Source: Eutreptiella sp. 'Long Island Sound 2002'
Lineage: Eukaryota; Euglenozoa; Euglenophyceae; Eutreptiales; Eutreptiaceae
NCBI GenBank assembly: GCA_964036045.1
Contig: OZ038379.1
Span: 81,188,562 to 81,252,561 of the forward strand
DNA: 64,000 bases
Direction: 5' to 3'
Below are positions 1 to 11,283 of this stretch, one piece after another. Positions within the stretch are counted from its first letter, which is position 1, and every line of letters begins with the position of its first letter. The notes under the pieces were generated by a model. It ran no database searches. It worked only from the letters and a program-made list of their open reading frames with translations, and was not told the origin of the DNA. Made by a program: the position numbers and the translations under genes.

Positions 1-3000
1 GCATCACAGGCAGGCCCGCAATCAGCCGGGGCCACCGCGCAACTTTGGGACTGTGTGTGCCATGCGCCAGGAGCTCCCAACCGCAGTCCCGTAAGACCTG
101 CCCGATGACATCCTTCCCGTCTTGCCCCGGGCCCCTGGCGGATGCTAGAACCAAGCGTTGTGCTCCTTCCCGAGCCTCAATGACCGCCGCAAGGCCCAGG
201 GCGTCAAGGGTGTGACAGCATCAGCAGCCACGTGGTCATCCCCCTCTGGCAGGGAGAACATGGCCTCCGTGACGTGGCCTTGCGCATCGTCGCCCTGTAT
301 CCATGCCAGCTGCTTGAAGCCCACTAACACTGCCATGGACCGCCGCTCCGTGACCGCTGGTATGGCTCGTCGCAGCTGCCGGTCATACAGCCACAACGTA
401 CCAACGTCTAGTACGACAGCCAGCGCCAGGACCGCCATGACGTTCTTCAAAGCTGGATGGCTGGCGTACAGCTGGAACCAGGGATCACTCTGGCCATCAG
501 GGCTTCTCACCATGGTACCACGCACCAGGGCCCATGATTGCGCCGACACCACGCGGGACCACTCCCTGAATGCCGTGATGTCCCGTGCCACCCAGGAGCC
601 GATCCACTGGCTGAAGGCCTGCGCCACCGCCGCCATCCAGTGAGGGAACAAGGACATGGCCTCTTCTCGCGCAATGCACGACCGTGGCACCAGCAGTGCG
701 TGCAGCGGTGCCCTCTGAAAGGTTGCCCGCAGGTCGCTGGGGAGGCCGGCAAACGGGTTCCACGGCAGACGCTGCAGGATCCTCCCTGCCGGTGGGCTGA
801 AGGTTGTGTCACCTCGCAGGAACGCGTATACTGCCCTGCTTCGATCTTGCATTGGCAGCTGCATGATCTGGGTGAGCCGATGGTTCCTGCGGGCATACAC
901 ATCTTTCCCAATTCTGACCATGTCCTCCACAAAGAGACTGACCTTGGCAGGGCCCAGGGACGACGCCGCCCGTACCGCAGCAAACAGCCGCTTCAGGTCC
1001 CCGGGGACGACACCCGCCATCAGAGATTCAGTCCAACTGCAGCCGTGCTCCCTCCACGCCATGAACTCCACCGCGCTGTCTGTCAGGGGTAGCTCTGCCG
1101 TGAACTCCTCCACACGCCTGCGCAGGGGCCCTGCCACCTCCTGGTCCCGCGCACACATCAGGGGCATGTGGCGAATGTCCTCGTCCGGTCCCCCACAGAA
1201 GATACAGGGGTGGGCCGGTATTGCCATACGCGTGAGTTTCTGTCTCCACCCTTGCATGACCTGCATTGTGGACAAGCGACCGTCACGTGCCCGCAGCATA
1301 TTTCTGTGCGTTGGGCCGTGGTGTACAGCTCCCAGGGACACCGCCTCGCAGGCGCCAGCCAGTGGCGTGTGCGCCCTGGTGCGTGCCGCTAGCGAATGCC
1401 ACTCCATCTCCTGGACTTGCTGAAGAGCTTGCATGGATGGCACGCGCGGATCAAGGTCTCCATTATCTCCCGGCACCAAGAGGAAGGCGTGCTCCTTTGG
1501 TAGGACGAGATGGACAGGCGGGGCAATTGCACGGGCCGCGGCAGAGTCGGGCGCCTCGAGCGGGACTGCCGCCAAGTGCGAGATCTGCCTCACCACCCAG
1601 TGGTGCGGCCTTCCAACCTGGCGTGGCAGCCGCTGCAGCGCCTCCACTATCCAGATCAGTGCGTGCTGGTTGACCAGATGTGATGTCGGCCCCTTGATGC
1701 CACGGTACAGGGCCTCCTGCGCCCTGCAGAGATGCGCTCCTATGATGGACGCATCCACCACGTGCACCGTGCACGCCGACGGGGGCGTGTGCAACAGGTA
1801 TGCCGCCGCTCCGATGATCTCTGCCTTTGGGACCGCGCCGTAGATGGCACCCTTCCACATGGGGATTCCGTGGCTGGCCACCGGCACCCAGCAGTACCGG
1901 TGGGGTTCCAGCCACGCCACGTCGGAGTGGGGGCTTTGCACCACCCTTCCAAGGGACGCCGCACTGGAGGCCGTGAGCTCCGGGGACAGGACTACCTTGG
2001 GCCGATACACCGCATGTGGTCTCCAGGCCAGGTCACATCCACAGACTGACTTGATGGCGTCCAGGGCGGTGGTATACTCTGCCCCCGAGACCGTTGCGGA
2101 GCAAGAGGGCTGGTACACCACCACAGACATCTGTTCCACTGCGCCGCCATCACGCAATGACGTGACGGCAACGTGCGGATTGTGCAGCACGTTGGACATC
2201 CGAACCACTTCCGGAACTGAGTACTCATCTGGATCCGGGACAGGGCCTGCTGGTAGCAGAAGGACAATTGCCCACTCGCTGCACCCGTGCACCGCCGCGC
2301 ATGCCTTCGAAACTGCTGGCCGCCCGTGCACAACCCACAGTGGTGACGGGTTTATGCCGCCCCGGCGTGTGGAGTGAGTAGGGGGACGGACGCCGGATCG
2401 TCTTGCTGCTGGTAACCCTCAAAGACGTCCCCCAACAGAAACAGGAGGGCGGCTAGCGGGACGAACGGCATGGATAGCCCCGGGTCTACTGGGTCCCATC
2501 CTTCCTCCCTGTACCCGCCCATCACATACACGTCCCCCGCAGTGGACTGTCTATTGCGTTTGCTGGCCTTCTTTCGGCGCACCGGGTGTATCAGCCGGTG
2601 AGTCAACGGACTAGGCAGCTGCGGCCGGAGGACGTCGCGGAGCCCCGTGAACCATACGTGGTCCAGCTGATGGGGCCCTACTCCTGCGTGCAGATTCTGA
2701 AGGTGGTTCTCATGGCATTCCTGGAGCTGGACAGCCCAGTGACCAGGCGCATGACAGGGGAGCCGCACATGCAGAAGGTCATTTGCGGGATCAGTCAGGG
2801 ACTGTACCGCCACATCTGTGCGGGGCCCCGAGAGAACACAGATGTCTCTATCCTTGAAGGAATAGGATTGGGACACCCACTTCCGCCCCGCCAACTGCAC
2901 TTGCCGCAGATGGGCTTGTACACACGAGTACACTGACGATGGCATGAGAAGTCCTACGCGCAACGTCCCCATCGCCCGGAGTACCCTGTCGATCCACGTA

Positions 3001-3206
3001 TTGCCAGCGTGCGTGGCGAATGACGCAGAGGGCACCATGAACTGCCCGCATACTCCGTATTGCACATGCATGTCCCGGCGCATGGCCCGCAGCTCATCCC
3101 GGACTGTCGTCGACCTGTGGTGGGTGAGTTGAGCCATGGTCGCCACGACAGAGTTGCGGCAGATAACCTGGATATCCGCCAACCGTAACCCATGACCCGA
3201 CCGCAC
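1..3206 (-). pseudogene. LINE copy A, RNase H-like region, CCHC-like finger and C-terminus
   Basis: Two long open stretches, 2,352-3,206 (284 residues) and 145-2,331 (728 residues), in different frames with the shift near 2,340. An RNase H-like signature is visible as TVHVVDASIIGAHLCRAQEA (about 1,780-1,720), followed by LVNQHALIWIVEALQRLP and HHWVVRQISHLA, resembling the D-S and W-V-x-x-H parts of LINE RNase H. At about 1,208-1,150 lies the finger CIFCGGPDEDIRHMPLMC (C-x2-C-x8-H-x4-C), the usual C-terminal nucleic-acid-binding knuckle of LINE ORF2. The frame ends at a TAG at 145, where related copies read through. Copies B and C have an extra segment, VATKVTSSDASPQGD-like, that is missing here near 1,875. 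The RNase H assignment is inference. Confidence 0.7.
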
Positions 3207-3208
3207 CG

Positions 3209-4901
3209 CTACGTTGGACAGGTCCTTGGGCAGCTTCGCAGGGCTGCGGCCTTGATGGCAGTATTCAGCTTGATCACCTCCTCCGCCGTGTCAGACAGGT
3301 AGGGCGCCGCGTACCGCACGATGCCTCCAACCACAGCCGCCATCACCTCCTGAGGCACCGACGCCGGCCCCAACGTGTTCTTGCACCAGCCGAGCAGAGC
3401 TTCACACCGGAGTACATGTTTCTCCTTCGTGGTCGCCACCCCCCTGGGATCGAGGCGCAGGCCCAAGTATGGTACCGTGCCCTTGGCACGTAAGCATACC
3501 CATGGGGCCGCCGTGAATCCTGGGCTCAGGCACACCATGATCGAATGGATGCGAGCAGTATTGGCATAGGCGCATTTGCCGACGTTGAGGGACATGCCCA
3601 CGTCCGTGAGATATCGCGCTATCGCCGCTGCATACTCCAGGAATTGCGGCAGGGAGTGCGCTATCAACAGGAGGTGATCACAGTACGCCTGCACGAGGGT
3701 TGGCACCGCATGGCGAGCATCTCCCCGCGCCTTGCAGGCAAGGCTCCGCAGGAGAGGTTCTAAGAGGAGGAGGTAGAGCACAGCGCTCTCCGCACTGCCC
3801 TGCCGCAGGCCCCTGTGGAGCCGAATGCTCGGCGTCGGGCCGTGCGCAGTGGCGATGCGCACCAGGGACCTGCAGCTGAGGGTGTGGAAGAGCCAGATGA
3901 GCTCTTCCGGGACTCCCATGTGGCGCAGGAGGAGCGCCAGCGCCCCGTGTGGCGCTGTGGCAAAAGCTTTTGACACATCGAAGGCCAGGACGTGGTTTTG
4001 TCCGTGCCCACGCTGCAGCCTGCGTTGGGCCAGGAACACGGGCAGCCGCCTTGGAGCCCGGCATGGCCCCGAACTGCCAGTCCGCAGCCAGTAGCTTGCG
4101 TGCCACGACAGCTGTGAAACTCTGCATGAGGGGAGTCATGAGCATTCGCATGTCTTGCTGCCCCAGCGCTATCGGCCTGTACTCGTCCAGGTTGCCCGTG
4201 GCTGTGGCCTTGGGCATCAGCCAGAAAATGGCCTCGTGCCAGGACTCCGGGACATCCGCACCCCACAGAATAGCCCTGTACGCGTGCACCAGGAGCCCCT
4301 GCACCGGTTCAGGCAGCTCTCCTATCAGAGCAGCTGTGACCCGGTTGGACCCCGGAGCTTTGTCGTCCGCCATGGCCTGCCTCAAGGCGTCTTTAAGGTC
4401 CTGCAGGGTGTAGTCCTGCACCGACCTCCATTCCTCAGGCACCCTCCTGGGAATGTGGGCCCAGACCAGCCGCTCGAAGGCCGGCAGGTTCATTGGCCTC
4501 TTGGCGTGCAGCGCCTCCCAGTACCTCTGGACCTCGCCAATGACGTCCGAGGCCTCCAAGAGCACCTTCTCCGACTCCTGGACGCGTACGGACCACAGGC
4601 CTGACGGGGCATAGTTCACCACGTTGATGGCCCCCCGTATCGCTGTCGATCGGAGCTGCAGATCCGGTACCCTGCCCCGCCAATAGTCCTTTATGGACCG
4701 GCACCTGTTGCTCCTGAGGACACCCCGCAGCTCCTCCACGCGAGTCTCTAGCTGGTGGAGCTGTTGGTCCAACGCGGCACGTAGGTCCGCCACCGAAGCA
4801 GGGGGATAGGTCGGGGTCCACCCGCCGGAGGTGCTGTAGCACGGCAGTTGCTTCGTGGGAGTGGAGTCCGGCCGCCGCCGCGTCCCGTTGCCACAGCTCA
4901 T
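3209..4901 (-). pseudogene. LINE copy A, reverse transcriptase domain, motif C altered
   Basis: Fingers motifs read at about 4,480-4,130: DDKAPGSNRVTAALIGELP, then WHEAIFWLMPKATATGN and YRPIALGQQ. After a frame change near 4,040 the palm follows: AFDVSKAFATAPHGAL (motif A, catalytic Asp), GLRQGSAESAVLYLLLLEPL (motif B) and QAYCDHLLLIAHS (motif C). Motif C should read x-x-Asp-Asp; here the second Asp is His (codon on plus-strand bases 3,674-3,676). Copy C reads HDDL at the same place, so the change is a loss in copy A. The thumb follows with VPYLGLRLDPRG and LLGWCKNTLGPASVP. This copy is inactive both by frame and by active site. Confidence 0.85.
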
Positions 4902-5249
4902 GGGCGCGCCAGGCCAGGGCCTGCTGATCCGAGAGGACCTGGGCCAGACACGCCTCCGTCTCCGCCTGCCCGTACAGGTACTGCGGGTCCACGCCCGATG
5001 GGCACTCCCGTGACCCTGGACACGTCATCACAGAAGGCGTAGAGCAGGTCAAAGACCGCCTGCACCACCGACGTGCCCATGGTGGCAATGTCCTGGTCCG
5101 ACGAGAGCCACGCCTGCAGCCGCCGATCCCCGCAGGCCTTCTGCAGTACTGCCGCCGCCGCCTCACGAACCCCCGGGGAGTCCGGGCGTATGGTATGCAC
5201 CTTGCCTTGGGCGTGCGAGTAGGCCATCCTGGTGACTCTCTCTTTGCGG

Positions 5250-6007
5250 GCCACCGCCAGCGGGAGGTCCAGGACCACAGGGCCATGATCCGACCCCAGC
5301 GACGCTGGAGACCGCCCCGACGCCAAGTGTGGGCGCTCACGCGCCGCCCAAGGGACCAGAGGCGAGTTCAGAAGGAAGGAGTCCAGTCGGTGCCCTACCC
5401 TGGTTGGCCTCCTGTCCTCCTCCCGTTCTGGGCCTGCCCTGCGCAAACCACACTGTTTTCACAGGGCTTGGAACCTCCTCGTGGCGGGGTGCCACGGGGA
5501 CTCCAGCCACACGTTGAAGTCCCCTCCGAGGAGCACGGCCCTGGTGCCACCCGCGCTCTTGGCCGCCGCGTACATGGCCACGTCAGCCCAGAAGGATGCC
5601 TTAGACGCCCAGGAGTCGCCGCCGCTGCCCAGGCCGTCGACGTTGATGACTGTGAGTGGCGGTCACCACATCCAGGGCCATGGCCTTGCCCAGTACGATG
5701 TCCACGACGTCCCGAACTTCCTCGTTGCGAACATGTCCGCCCGAATGGCATTCAAGAGCCTGCCGGGCACCGCTGCCGCCGACGTCGCCTGGGCATCCAC
5801 CCCTGGGTACACATGATACCCGTCATGACGCCACTGATTCTCCAAGTGCACCACACTCTGAGGGTCCTGGAGGCCGGTCTCCTGGAAGAGGCCGATGATG
5901 GCAACCTCGGCCTTCATGACGCCCGCCGCCACCGCCTCACCGTCGAGCATACCCGGGGCCACTGGTACGCCGTCCCCCCGCATTGAGCTCTGGACGTTCC
6001 AGGACAC
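5250..6007 (-). pseudogene. LINE copy A, EEP (APE-type) endonuclease domain, frameshifted
   Basis: This domain nicks target DNA in target-primed reverse transcription. Motifs of the exonuclease-endonuclease-phosphatase fold occur in the right order but in different frames. SWNVQS starts at 6,007 and IIGLFQETGL carries the metal-binding Glu. LTVINVDGLGSGGDSW reads at about 5,655-5,610, LLGGDFNVWL (the GDFN motif) at about 5,535-5,505, and GSDHGPVVLDLP (the C-terminal SDH motif) at about 5,300-5,265. The catalytic Glu, Asp/Asn and Asp-His are all readable, so decay is mostly frameshifts rather than active-site loss. The other copies in the window lack this domain. Confidence 0.75.
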
Positions 6008-6172
6008 CGCCGCTCGGGTGTCAGAGGCGGGGCCCCTTCATGGCTGCACGTGTGGACCGGGGCCCCCCGCCAGATCCGGATCACTGGATGGAGGGGGGCC
6101 ACCAGCAGGTCCAGGGGGACCACCCTCACCCGGCGCAGGTGGCTGGCGAGATGGCCCCTGTCCCCGTGGGCC

Positions 6173-7039
6173 TCAGCCCGAGGCGGCCGTTGTCTGCCGA
6201 GACCCGGCAGATGTGGCGGGCTCCCCCGCTGCCTGTCCGCCGGATGTACTTGTCGCCGTACTCCCCGTAGAAGTCACCGCCCCGCGCCGTGCTGCAGACC
6301 CAATCGCTCCAGATTGCGCTGCCGACGGCGACGCCCCGCGCTCTGCCGCGGGGCGGGCACCCGTGGGCAGCACGAGCGCTCTGGACCTCGCCTGGGCCGA
6401 CGCAAAAGGCCCCGCCTGGCCCCCCGGCATAACGCCGGCCAGCATGGCCAGCGCCTGGTCCCGTTGCGCCGGATCAGCCGCATGGTCCCGCTGGATGTGG
6501 TCCAGCAGGTCTCTTGGGTGGCAGTGGGTGGGCCGGCAGTGCTTGCGAGCTCTCCATGTGCAGTGACCAGCCCCATCCAGCCGAGACCAGTGGCAGACGT
6601 TGATCGTCTCCGACCAACGCTGCTCCATGGCCAAGTCACCGCCGAAGTGCTGCAGCACGTACAAAATGTTGGCATAGGCGCCATACTGAGGCTGTGGGCT
6701 CCTCTTGGGCGGCGGCTTCGGCGCTGCTTTCGGGACCAGCCTCGCTGCTGTGGCCGGGGATGCCGCAGGCCGTACCGGTAGCACGCTTGGTGGCTGCGGC
6801 AGGTGCAGCATTCCCCCCACGGAAAACTGCTCCTCCACCCAGCGGCGCCACGCGTCGGCGAACTTCTCCCGGTCATTCTCGACCTTCCACGAGGACGTGG
6901 AGAACGCCTGGAGCCACGGCCCCATGTTCTCCGCCATGACCAGGCGGAGGGCATCTCCTCCGCTCTGCCGGTGGAAGCGTGTCGCGGCTGCGCCTGCCAC
7001 GGTCCCTTGGAGGTACAGCGCGCTCGCCCCCGTCGCCAC
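6173..7039 (-). pseudogene. LINE copy A, Cys/His-rich segment upstream of endonuclease
   Basis: An open stretch of 288 residues. Its middle (about 6,600-6,450) holds a dense Cys/His cluster: CHWSRLDGAGHC, then KHC, then THCHPRDLLDHIQRDH. Four cysteines and several histidines within about 38 residues suggest one or two zinc-binding units, the last of C2H2 type. It is preceded by a Pro/Lys-rich linker (PKAAPKPPPKRSPQPQ) and followed by an Ala/Ser/Gly-rich low-complexity tail. It lies directly before the endonuclease, the place where several LINE ORF2 proteins carry nucleic-acid-binding fingers. The zinc-binding call is inference. Confidence 0.45.
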
Positions 7040-9265
7040 TCAGTGCACTAAGGTGCAGGGCCTCCAGGTCTGCGGGGTGGACCGTGAGCACTGTGCCCTT
7101 TCCGCGATCGTACAGGCGCAGTGCCGAGGAGTGGGGCTCCAATGCCGCCACAACCCAGCACCACGCCCGCGACACGCTATGCAGAAGTGCCAGCGAGGCT
7201 GCCGGCCTGTTGCTGGAGGACTGCGCTGCCGGGGCCCTGGGGAGGGCCGCTGCGTGACCCTGCAGCGCCCTGCACATGACAGCTGCATGCTCAGCCTCCC
7301 TAATGTTGCTCGGGGCTATGGGCCAGACGTCCTGCCCCTGGATCGCCGGCAGTCGCGTGACCTCTACGAGGATGTCCTCAGCCGTGCACCTGTGTGCCCT
7401 GTGCACCGGACCCAGCTCCCTGAGGCCTCCTGCTGCCTCCTGAGCCGGCACGCGGTGACGACAACCCACTCCAGTCCCCCTGTTTCCACCCTCAGACAGG
7501 CCCAATACTCCGCCCCTTCCAACACCACCAGCCGCCCCATATCCGCCACGCCCACCGTATGTGTGGGAGGCACGCTCTCCACCCGCAGCCACCGCTTGGC
7601 GCTTTCTTCCCACGGCTGGGGGGCATGCATCCGCTGCTGCTGCATCGCGTCCTGCACGTGCTGCAGGGACACCGTCATCAGCATGGACATCCCCCCGTCC
7701 GCTGCCGGCGCCATACACAGCAGGGCATGATGAATGCGCGCCCCGGGCAACCCCACGCTGTGCTGGACATCCGCCACGTCCAAGGGTGTGCGGGGCGTCG
7801 GCAGGGTATCCAGCACCGCTGCAGGCAGCTCCCCCAGGGACGGCAGACGGGCGATGGGCCCCATGTCCCTGTTGAGGACCACCGCCGCCACCCACCGCCT
7901 GTCCAGCGCGGACAGGAGGTTGCCCGGTCTTGGCACCTGAAGAAGGGTGCCAACGGTGGACATGGGGGCGCACACGCCACAGTCTTTGTTTTCGCCGGCG
8001 GGTTGCTGCACCTGTGCCGCCCTTGCTGTCGCCAGCAGATGCTCCGCACCCGGCCACTCCACCCCCTGGCCCTGGCGTGCCATGCGCATCGTCCGGACTG
8101 CCATGTCCCATGTGTGTGGCGACTGGGGCTGGGCTCGAGACACCGCAGGCTGGCCTAGCGGGTCAGCCGTCAACTGTGTGGCAGGGGCCAGGAGGTGGTG
8201 AGTCCAGTGCCGCATGCTCGGCGTCTCCGACCGGTCGAGGACCACCGCCTCTGAGCCCTGCAGCTCGACGTACCTCGCGATGAGGAGGGCAGCCAGGATT
8301 TGGTCGTGCCGCTCGCCCTCCCACCCCTCCCTCAGGAGCATCATTTGGTCGGGGGCCAGGCACTGCACCACGTCGGCTGCCAGCGCGACCACGTCGTTGC
8401 TGAGCTCCTCTTCATGGTCCGCCGCCACCAGGAAGTGGTGCCTGGGCTTGGAGTACAGGTGCTCCAGGGCGCCAGGCAACTCAGCTGGCGGGGGAGAGGC
8501 GTTTCCGCAGTCCCGCAGCCAGGGGAGTGCGCCCGGGAGATGCCGCCCTGCTCCTCCTGGCCAGACGGCGGCCCTAAGGACCGGCAGGTCGCGCCAGACA
8601 GCCCCAGCGACCGGATCGCGCCAGGGCTGCGGCCTGTTGGCTTCCCATCGGAGGACAGCCACCACCACATGCGTGGTCAGGGGCTCTGTCGTGAGCTGCA
8701 ACTCCGACCCCCCGTCGGTCTCGATCACCGTGCCCTGTGGGGCAGTGAAGACGTGGCCACCGGTCCCACGGACCGCCACCCATCCCCACAAGACCGCCAC
8801 TGTCCTCCAGCTGGGCCGGCTGGTTCTCCTGGGCAGGACCACTACCGGCGGGCACGGGCTGTTGGTGGCCCACACGCGCCATTTCACTCCCACCAGACGC
8901 TCGTGATCAGGGGGCCGTAACACCCGGGGCCATGCGTCCGGGAGCCGGCAATGGACGGCGGTCCACACATCTGCCCCGTCAGCCCGCGTGAACTGGAGTC
9001 CTTCCAGGATGTCCCTGTCGACAGGGCTGGGGAGGCGGGCAGTGCGAACCTCCAGCCCCCGGCCCAGGCGAAACCCTGGCCCCTCTCGGTCTCCTAGCAG
9101 CAAGACCCCCGGGTCCGTGGACACAAGGCGAGCTGCCACCGTGAGGAGATGCAGGGAGACAGTCCACGGCTGGACTGAGACAGGCTCGCGCGGGAGGTCA
9201 GGGCAGGCCGCCACAGCACTGCCTTCCGTCGCCCGGCTGAGCGCTCTGTCCCACCACTGCGTTCA
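7040..9265 (-). pseudogene. LINE copy A ORF1, central part, no recognised domain
   Basis: The longest open stretch is 7,364-9,214 (616 residues). It is in frame with the sequence just upstream of the TGA at 9,263, so it is a continuation of ORF1 rather than a separate gene. The protein is rich in Val, Ala, Pro, Trp and Arg and shows no motif I recognise. Near 7,400 the plausible frame shifts to one reading AEDILVEVTRLPAIQG and then LYDRGKGTVLTVHPADLEA, up to about 7,040. There is no counterpart in copies B, C or D because copy B deleted this part and the others are 5'-truncated. It may be a structural or nucleic-acid-binding part of the element protein, but nothing in the sequence proves that. 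Confidence 0.5.
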
Positions 9266-10595
9266 CGCACCCAGCGCTGCCCGCAACAACCAGGACAGGT
9301 AGGTCATGACCACCTTAGCCTGCCCCTCGCGAGGCTCCATGCCGGCAGGATGTGTGTGCCACGTGCACACCGACGCCAGGTTGGCGTCCTGGACGGTGAC
9401 CATGTCCCTCCACGGGACCACCGGGAGCGGAGTGAGCAGGGCCGCAATGCCAACGCCACTGCCCACTCGGTCAGGCCCCCACTCTCCACCGCACACCCCA
9501 CCGCTGGGAGTCCTCCTCCTTGCGCCTTTACCACCACTTCCCGCAGCAACGTTCCGTGGCCCCGGCCGTGGTCCTGGCTGCGGTCCAGGCTGAGGGCCCC
9601 CACGAGGGCCATGGCCTGGAGGATCAGGAGCAACTCCTGGGGTACTCCCCGCGGCACCGGCGGCTGGGGGTGGGCGAACCGGCAGGCATCTGCCCGCATG
9701 CACCACTCCTTGGCCCAGTGCCTGCAGGTTTCCACCTCCCGCACCTTCAGCACAGCCTTGTCCGCCACTCCCAGCCCCCGTGGGCCCACCTCACGCGCCT
9801 CCTTTGCCCCAATGAACTTCGGCTCCTCGTCCCGCTCCATGGCGACTTGTGCCTCTTCTCTCCTCCTGCGTTGGTCCTCCTTCTCCAGTGCCTCCGTCGT
9901 CGGCGGCGGGCTCGCTGCAGCCGTGAACCTCGCCAGGGCCGCCGCCACAATGGCCTGCACGTCCACCTCCTCCCCGGCTACCTCTGGCTGACGCTGCTGC
10001 TGCTCCTCCCCCGTGGGCTGCTCCTGCCCCACTACGTCACCGTCACAGCCTGCTCCTTCATCACCTCCCACCTGGACCGCGTGTTCGGACCCTTGGGGGG
10101 CGGCGCTCTCGCCGAGGCGCGTGCCCACCACCACCAGCAGCTCGAGGTCACCGCCGCGGCTCTCAAGGCGGTAGCTGCTGGAGGCGGGGACGAGGACCAC
10201 GCCATCCCCGGCCAGCAGCAGGCGGTCCGCGCCGAACATGACCTCTGCACCCTCGGGGTGCATCGCCACCAGGAGCGCATGGGACCCCAGCGCTTGGGGC
10301 GTGAGGGGCCGCACAGTCTGCTCGCGACGCCAAGCGTCAGCCCCACCCCTCCACAAGGCCACATACAGGCCTTGGGTGTGGAGATGGGCGCAGAGGCTAG
10401 TACTTGGTGCCCACCCTCGGGCGTGAGTGTTTTTACCTCGGCTTGCGAGGCAAAGGAAACGCTCCGCTTCTTATGCTTTTGTGGGCCAGGCACACTCCCC
10501 ATTAATTCCATCAGTGATGGCCCTTCCGCTGCCATGGCTGCAGCATATGCCGTTGCCTTGGCCTTCTTTTCATCGGAGATTGATGTCTTTGGTGG
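9266..10595 (-). pseudogene. LINE copy A ORF1, N-terminal part with CCCH zinc finger
   Basis: The first readable stretch begins with MPPKTSISDEKK at about 10,595 and covers roughly 75 residues. The frame then changes near 10,373 to LYVALWRGGADAWRR, which is shared with copy B. It continues through an acidic, Glu/Gln-rich, probably coiled segment (about 10.0-9.8 kb) to a CCCH zinc finger at about 9,670-9,735: C-x7-C-x5-C-x3-H, with residues CRHWAKEWC then CRFAH. CCCH fingers usually bind RNA, so a role in element RNA binding is inferred. A further frame change near 9.6 kb leads to VPWRDMVTVQDANLASV and an in-frame TGA at 9,263-9,265. Left of 10,373 the sequence matches copy B, but the MPPK part does not. 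Confidence 0.6.
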
Positions 10596-10748
10596 CATTC
10601 TAGAAGTGCACGTCATGACCCAGGCGATTGCGGTTGAAAGACGGTGCGTACATCTCAACTGAGGGCTTGCGTTGTCACACACGGAACGCAAAACGGGTCA
10701 ACCTGTACCAACTCCCTTCAAGCGGAAGTCCACACCCTCCTTCTCAAT

Positions 10749-10945
10749 ATGTACACACACACACACAGATATAAATTCATATGTATGTATCTCTACAGAT
10801 ATATATATCTATATATATGTGTGTGTGTGTGTGTAAGATATATGTATATATATGTGTGTGTGTGTGTGTGTGTATCTATATACATATTTACATATATATA
10901 TATATAGATGTACCTACATGTATTTGTATATATATATGTATATAT
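10749..10945. repeat. Mixed AC/GT and TA microsatellites
   Basis: (AC)8 at about 10,752, followed by TA-rich sequence, two (GT)n tracts at about 10,818-10,835 and 10,854-10,873, and more TA repeats to about 10,940. They lie between the 5' end of LINE copy A and the 21-bp minisatellite. No gene is supported. Confidence 0.9.
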
Positions 10946-11129
10946 TTCACTTGGAGGGGGTGGAAATTGAGTAGGAGGGAGTGGATTTTTGCTTGGAGGG
11001 AGTGGATTTTCACTCGGAGAGAGTGGAAACTGAGCGGGGGGGAGGTGAAATTGAGTTGGAAGGAGTGGATATTCACTTGGAGGGAGTTGAAAGTGAGGGG
11101 AAGGGAGTGGATTTTCACTTGGAGGGAGT
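10946..11129. repeat. 21-bp minisatellite, about nine degenerate units
   Basis: Units resemble TTCACTTGGAGGGAGTGGA with small changes (TTGAGTAGGAGGGAGTGGAT, CTGAGCGGGGGGGAGGTGAA). The period is about 21 bp, so the plus strand reads open as a 7-residue repeat of the type EWIFTWR. It is flanked on both sides by TA/CATA microsatellites. The open frame is best explained by the period, not by a gene. Confidence 0.85.

Positions 11130-11283
<154 letters not shown>

Larger units (their letters stand above)
1..10690 (-). mobile_element. Non-LTR (LINE) retrotransposon, copy A, decayed, runs off window start
   Basis: Minus-strand fragments line up in the order of one LINE: ORF1-like protein with a CCCH finger (about 10.6-7.0 kb), Cys/His segment (6.5 kb), EEP endonuclease (6.0-5.25 kb), reverse transcriptase (4.9-3.2 kb), RNase H-like region and CCHC-like finger (3.2 kb to the left edge). 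Reading frames change repeatedly and stops interrupt them, so this copy is dead. Related copies lie at 14.56-23.94 kb, 11.28-14.48 kb and 37.1-42.5 kb. Copy A is the only one here with the endonuclease and the complete RT palm. Its 3' end is outside the window. Its 5' side meets AC/GT and TA microsatellites at about 10.75 kb. The family cannot be named without a search. The APE-type endonuclease with RNase H argues for an I/Jockey- or L1-like assemblage rather than R2. Confidence 0.85.

Noticed and set aside
158-10662. Plus-strand open frames opposite LINE copy A
   Set aside because: The minus strand carries ordered LINE domains; the plus-strand frames are low-information shadows of GC-rich coding sequence.
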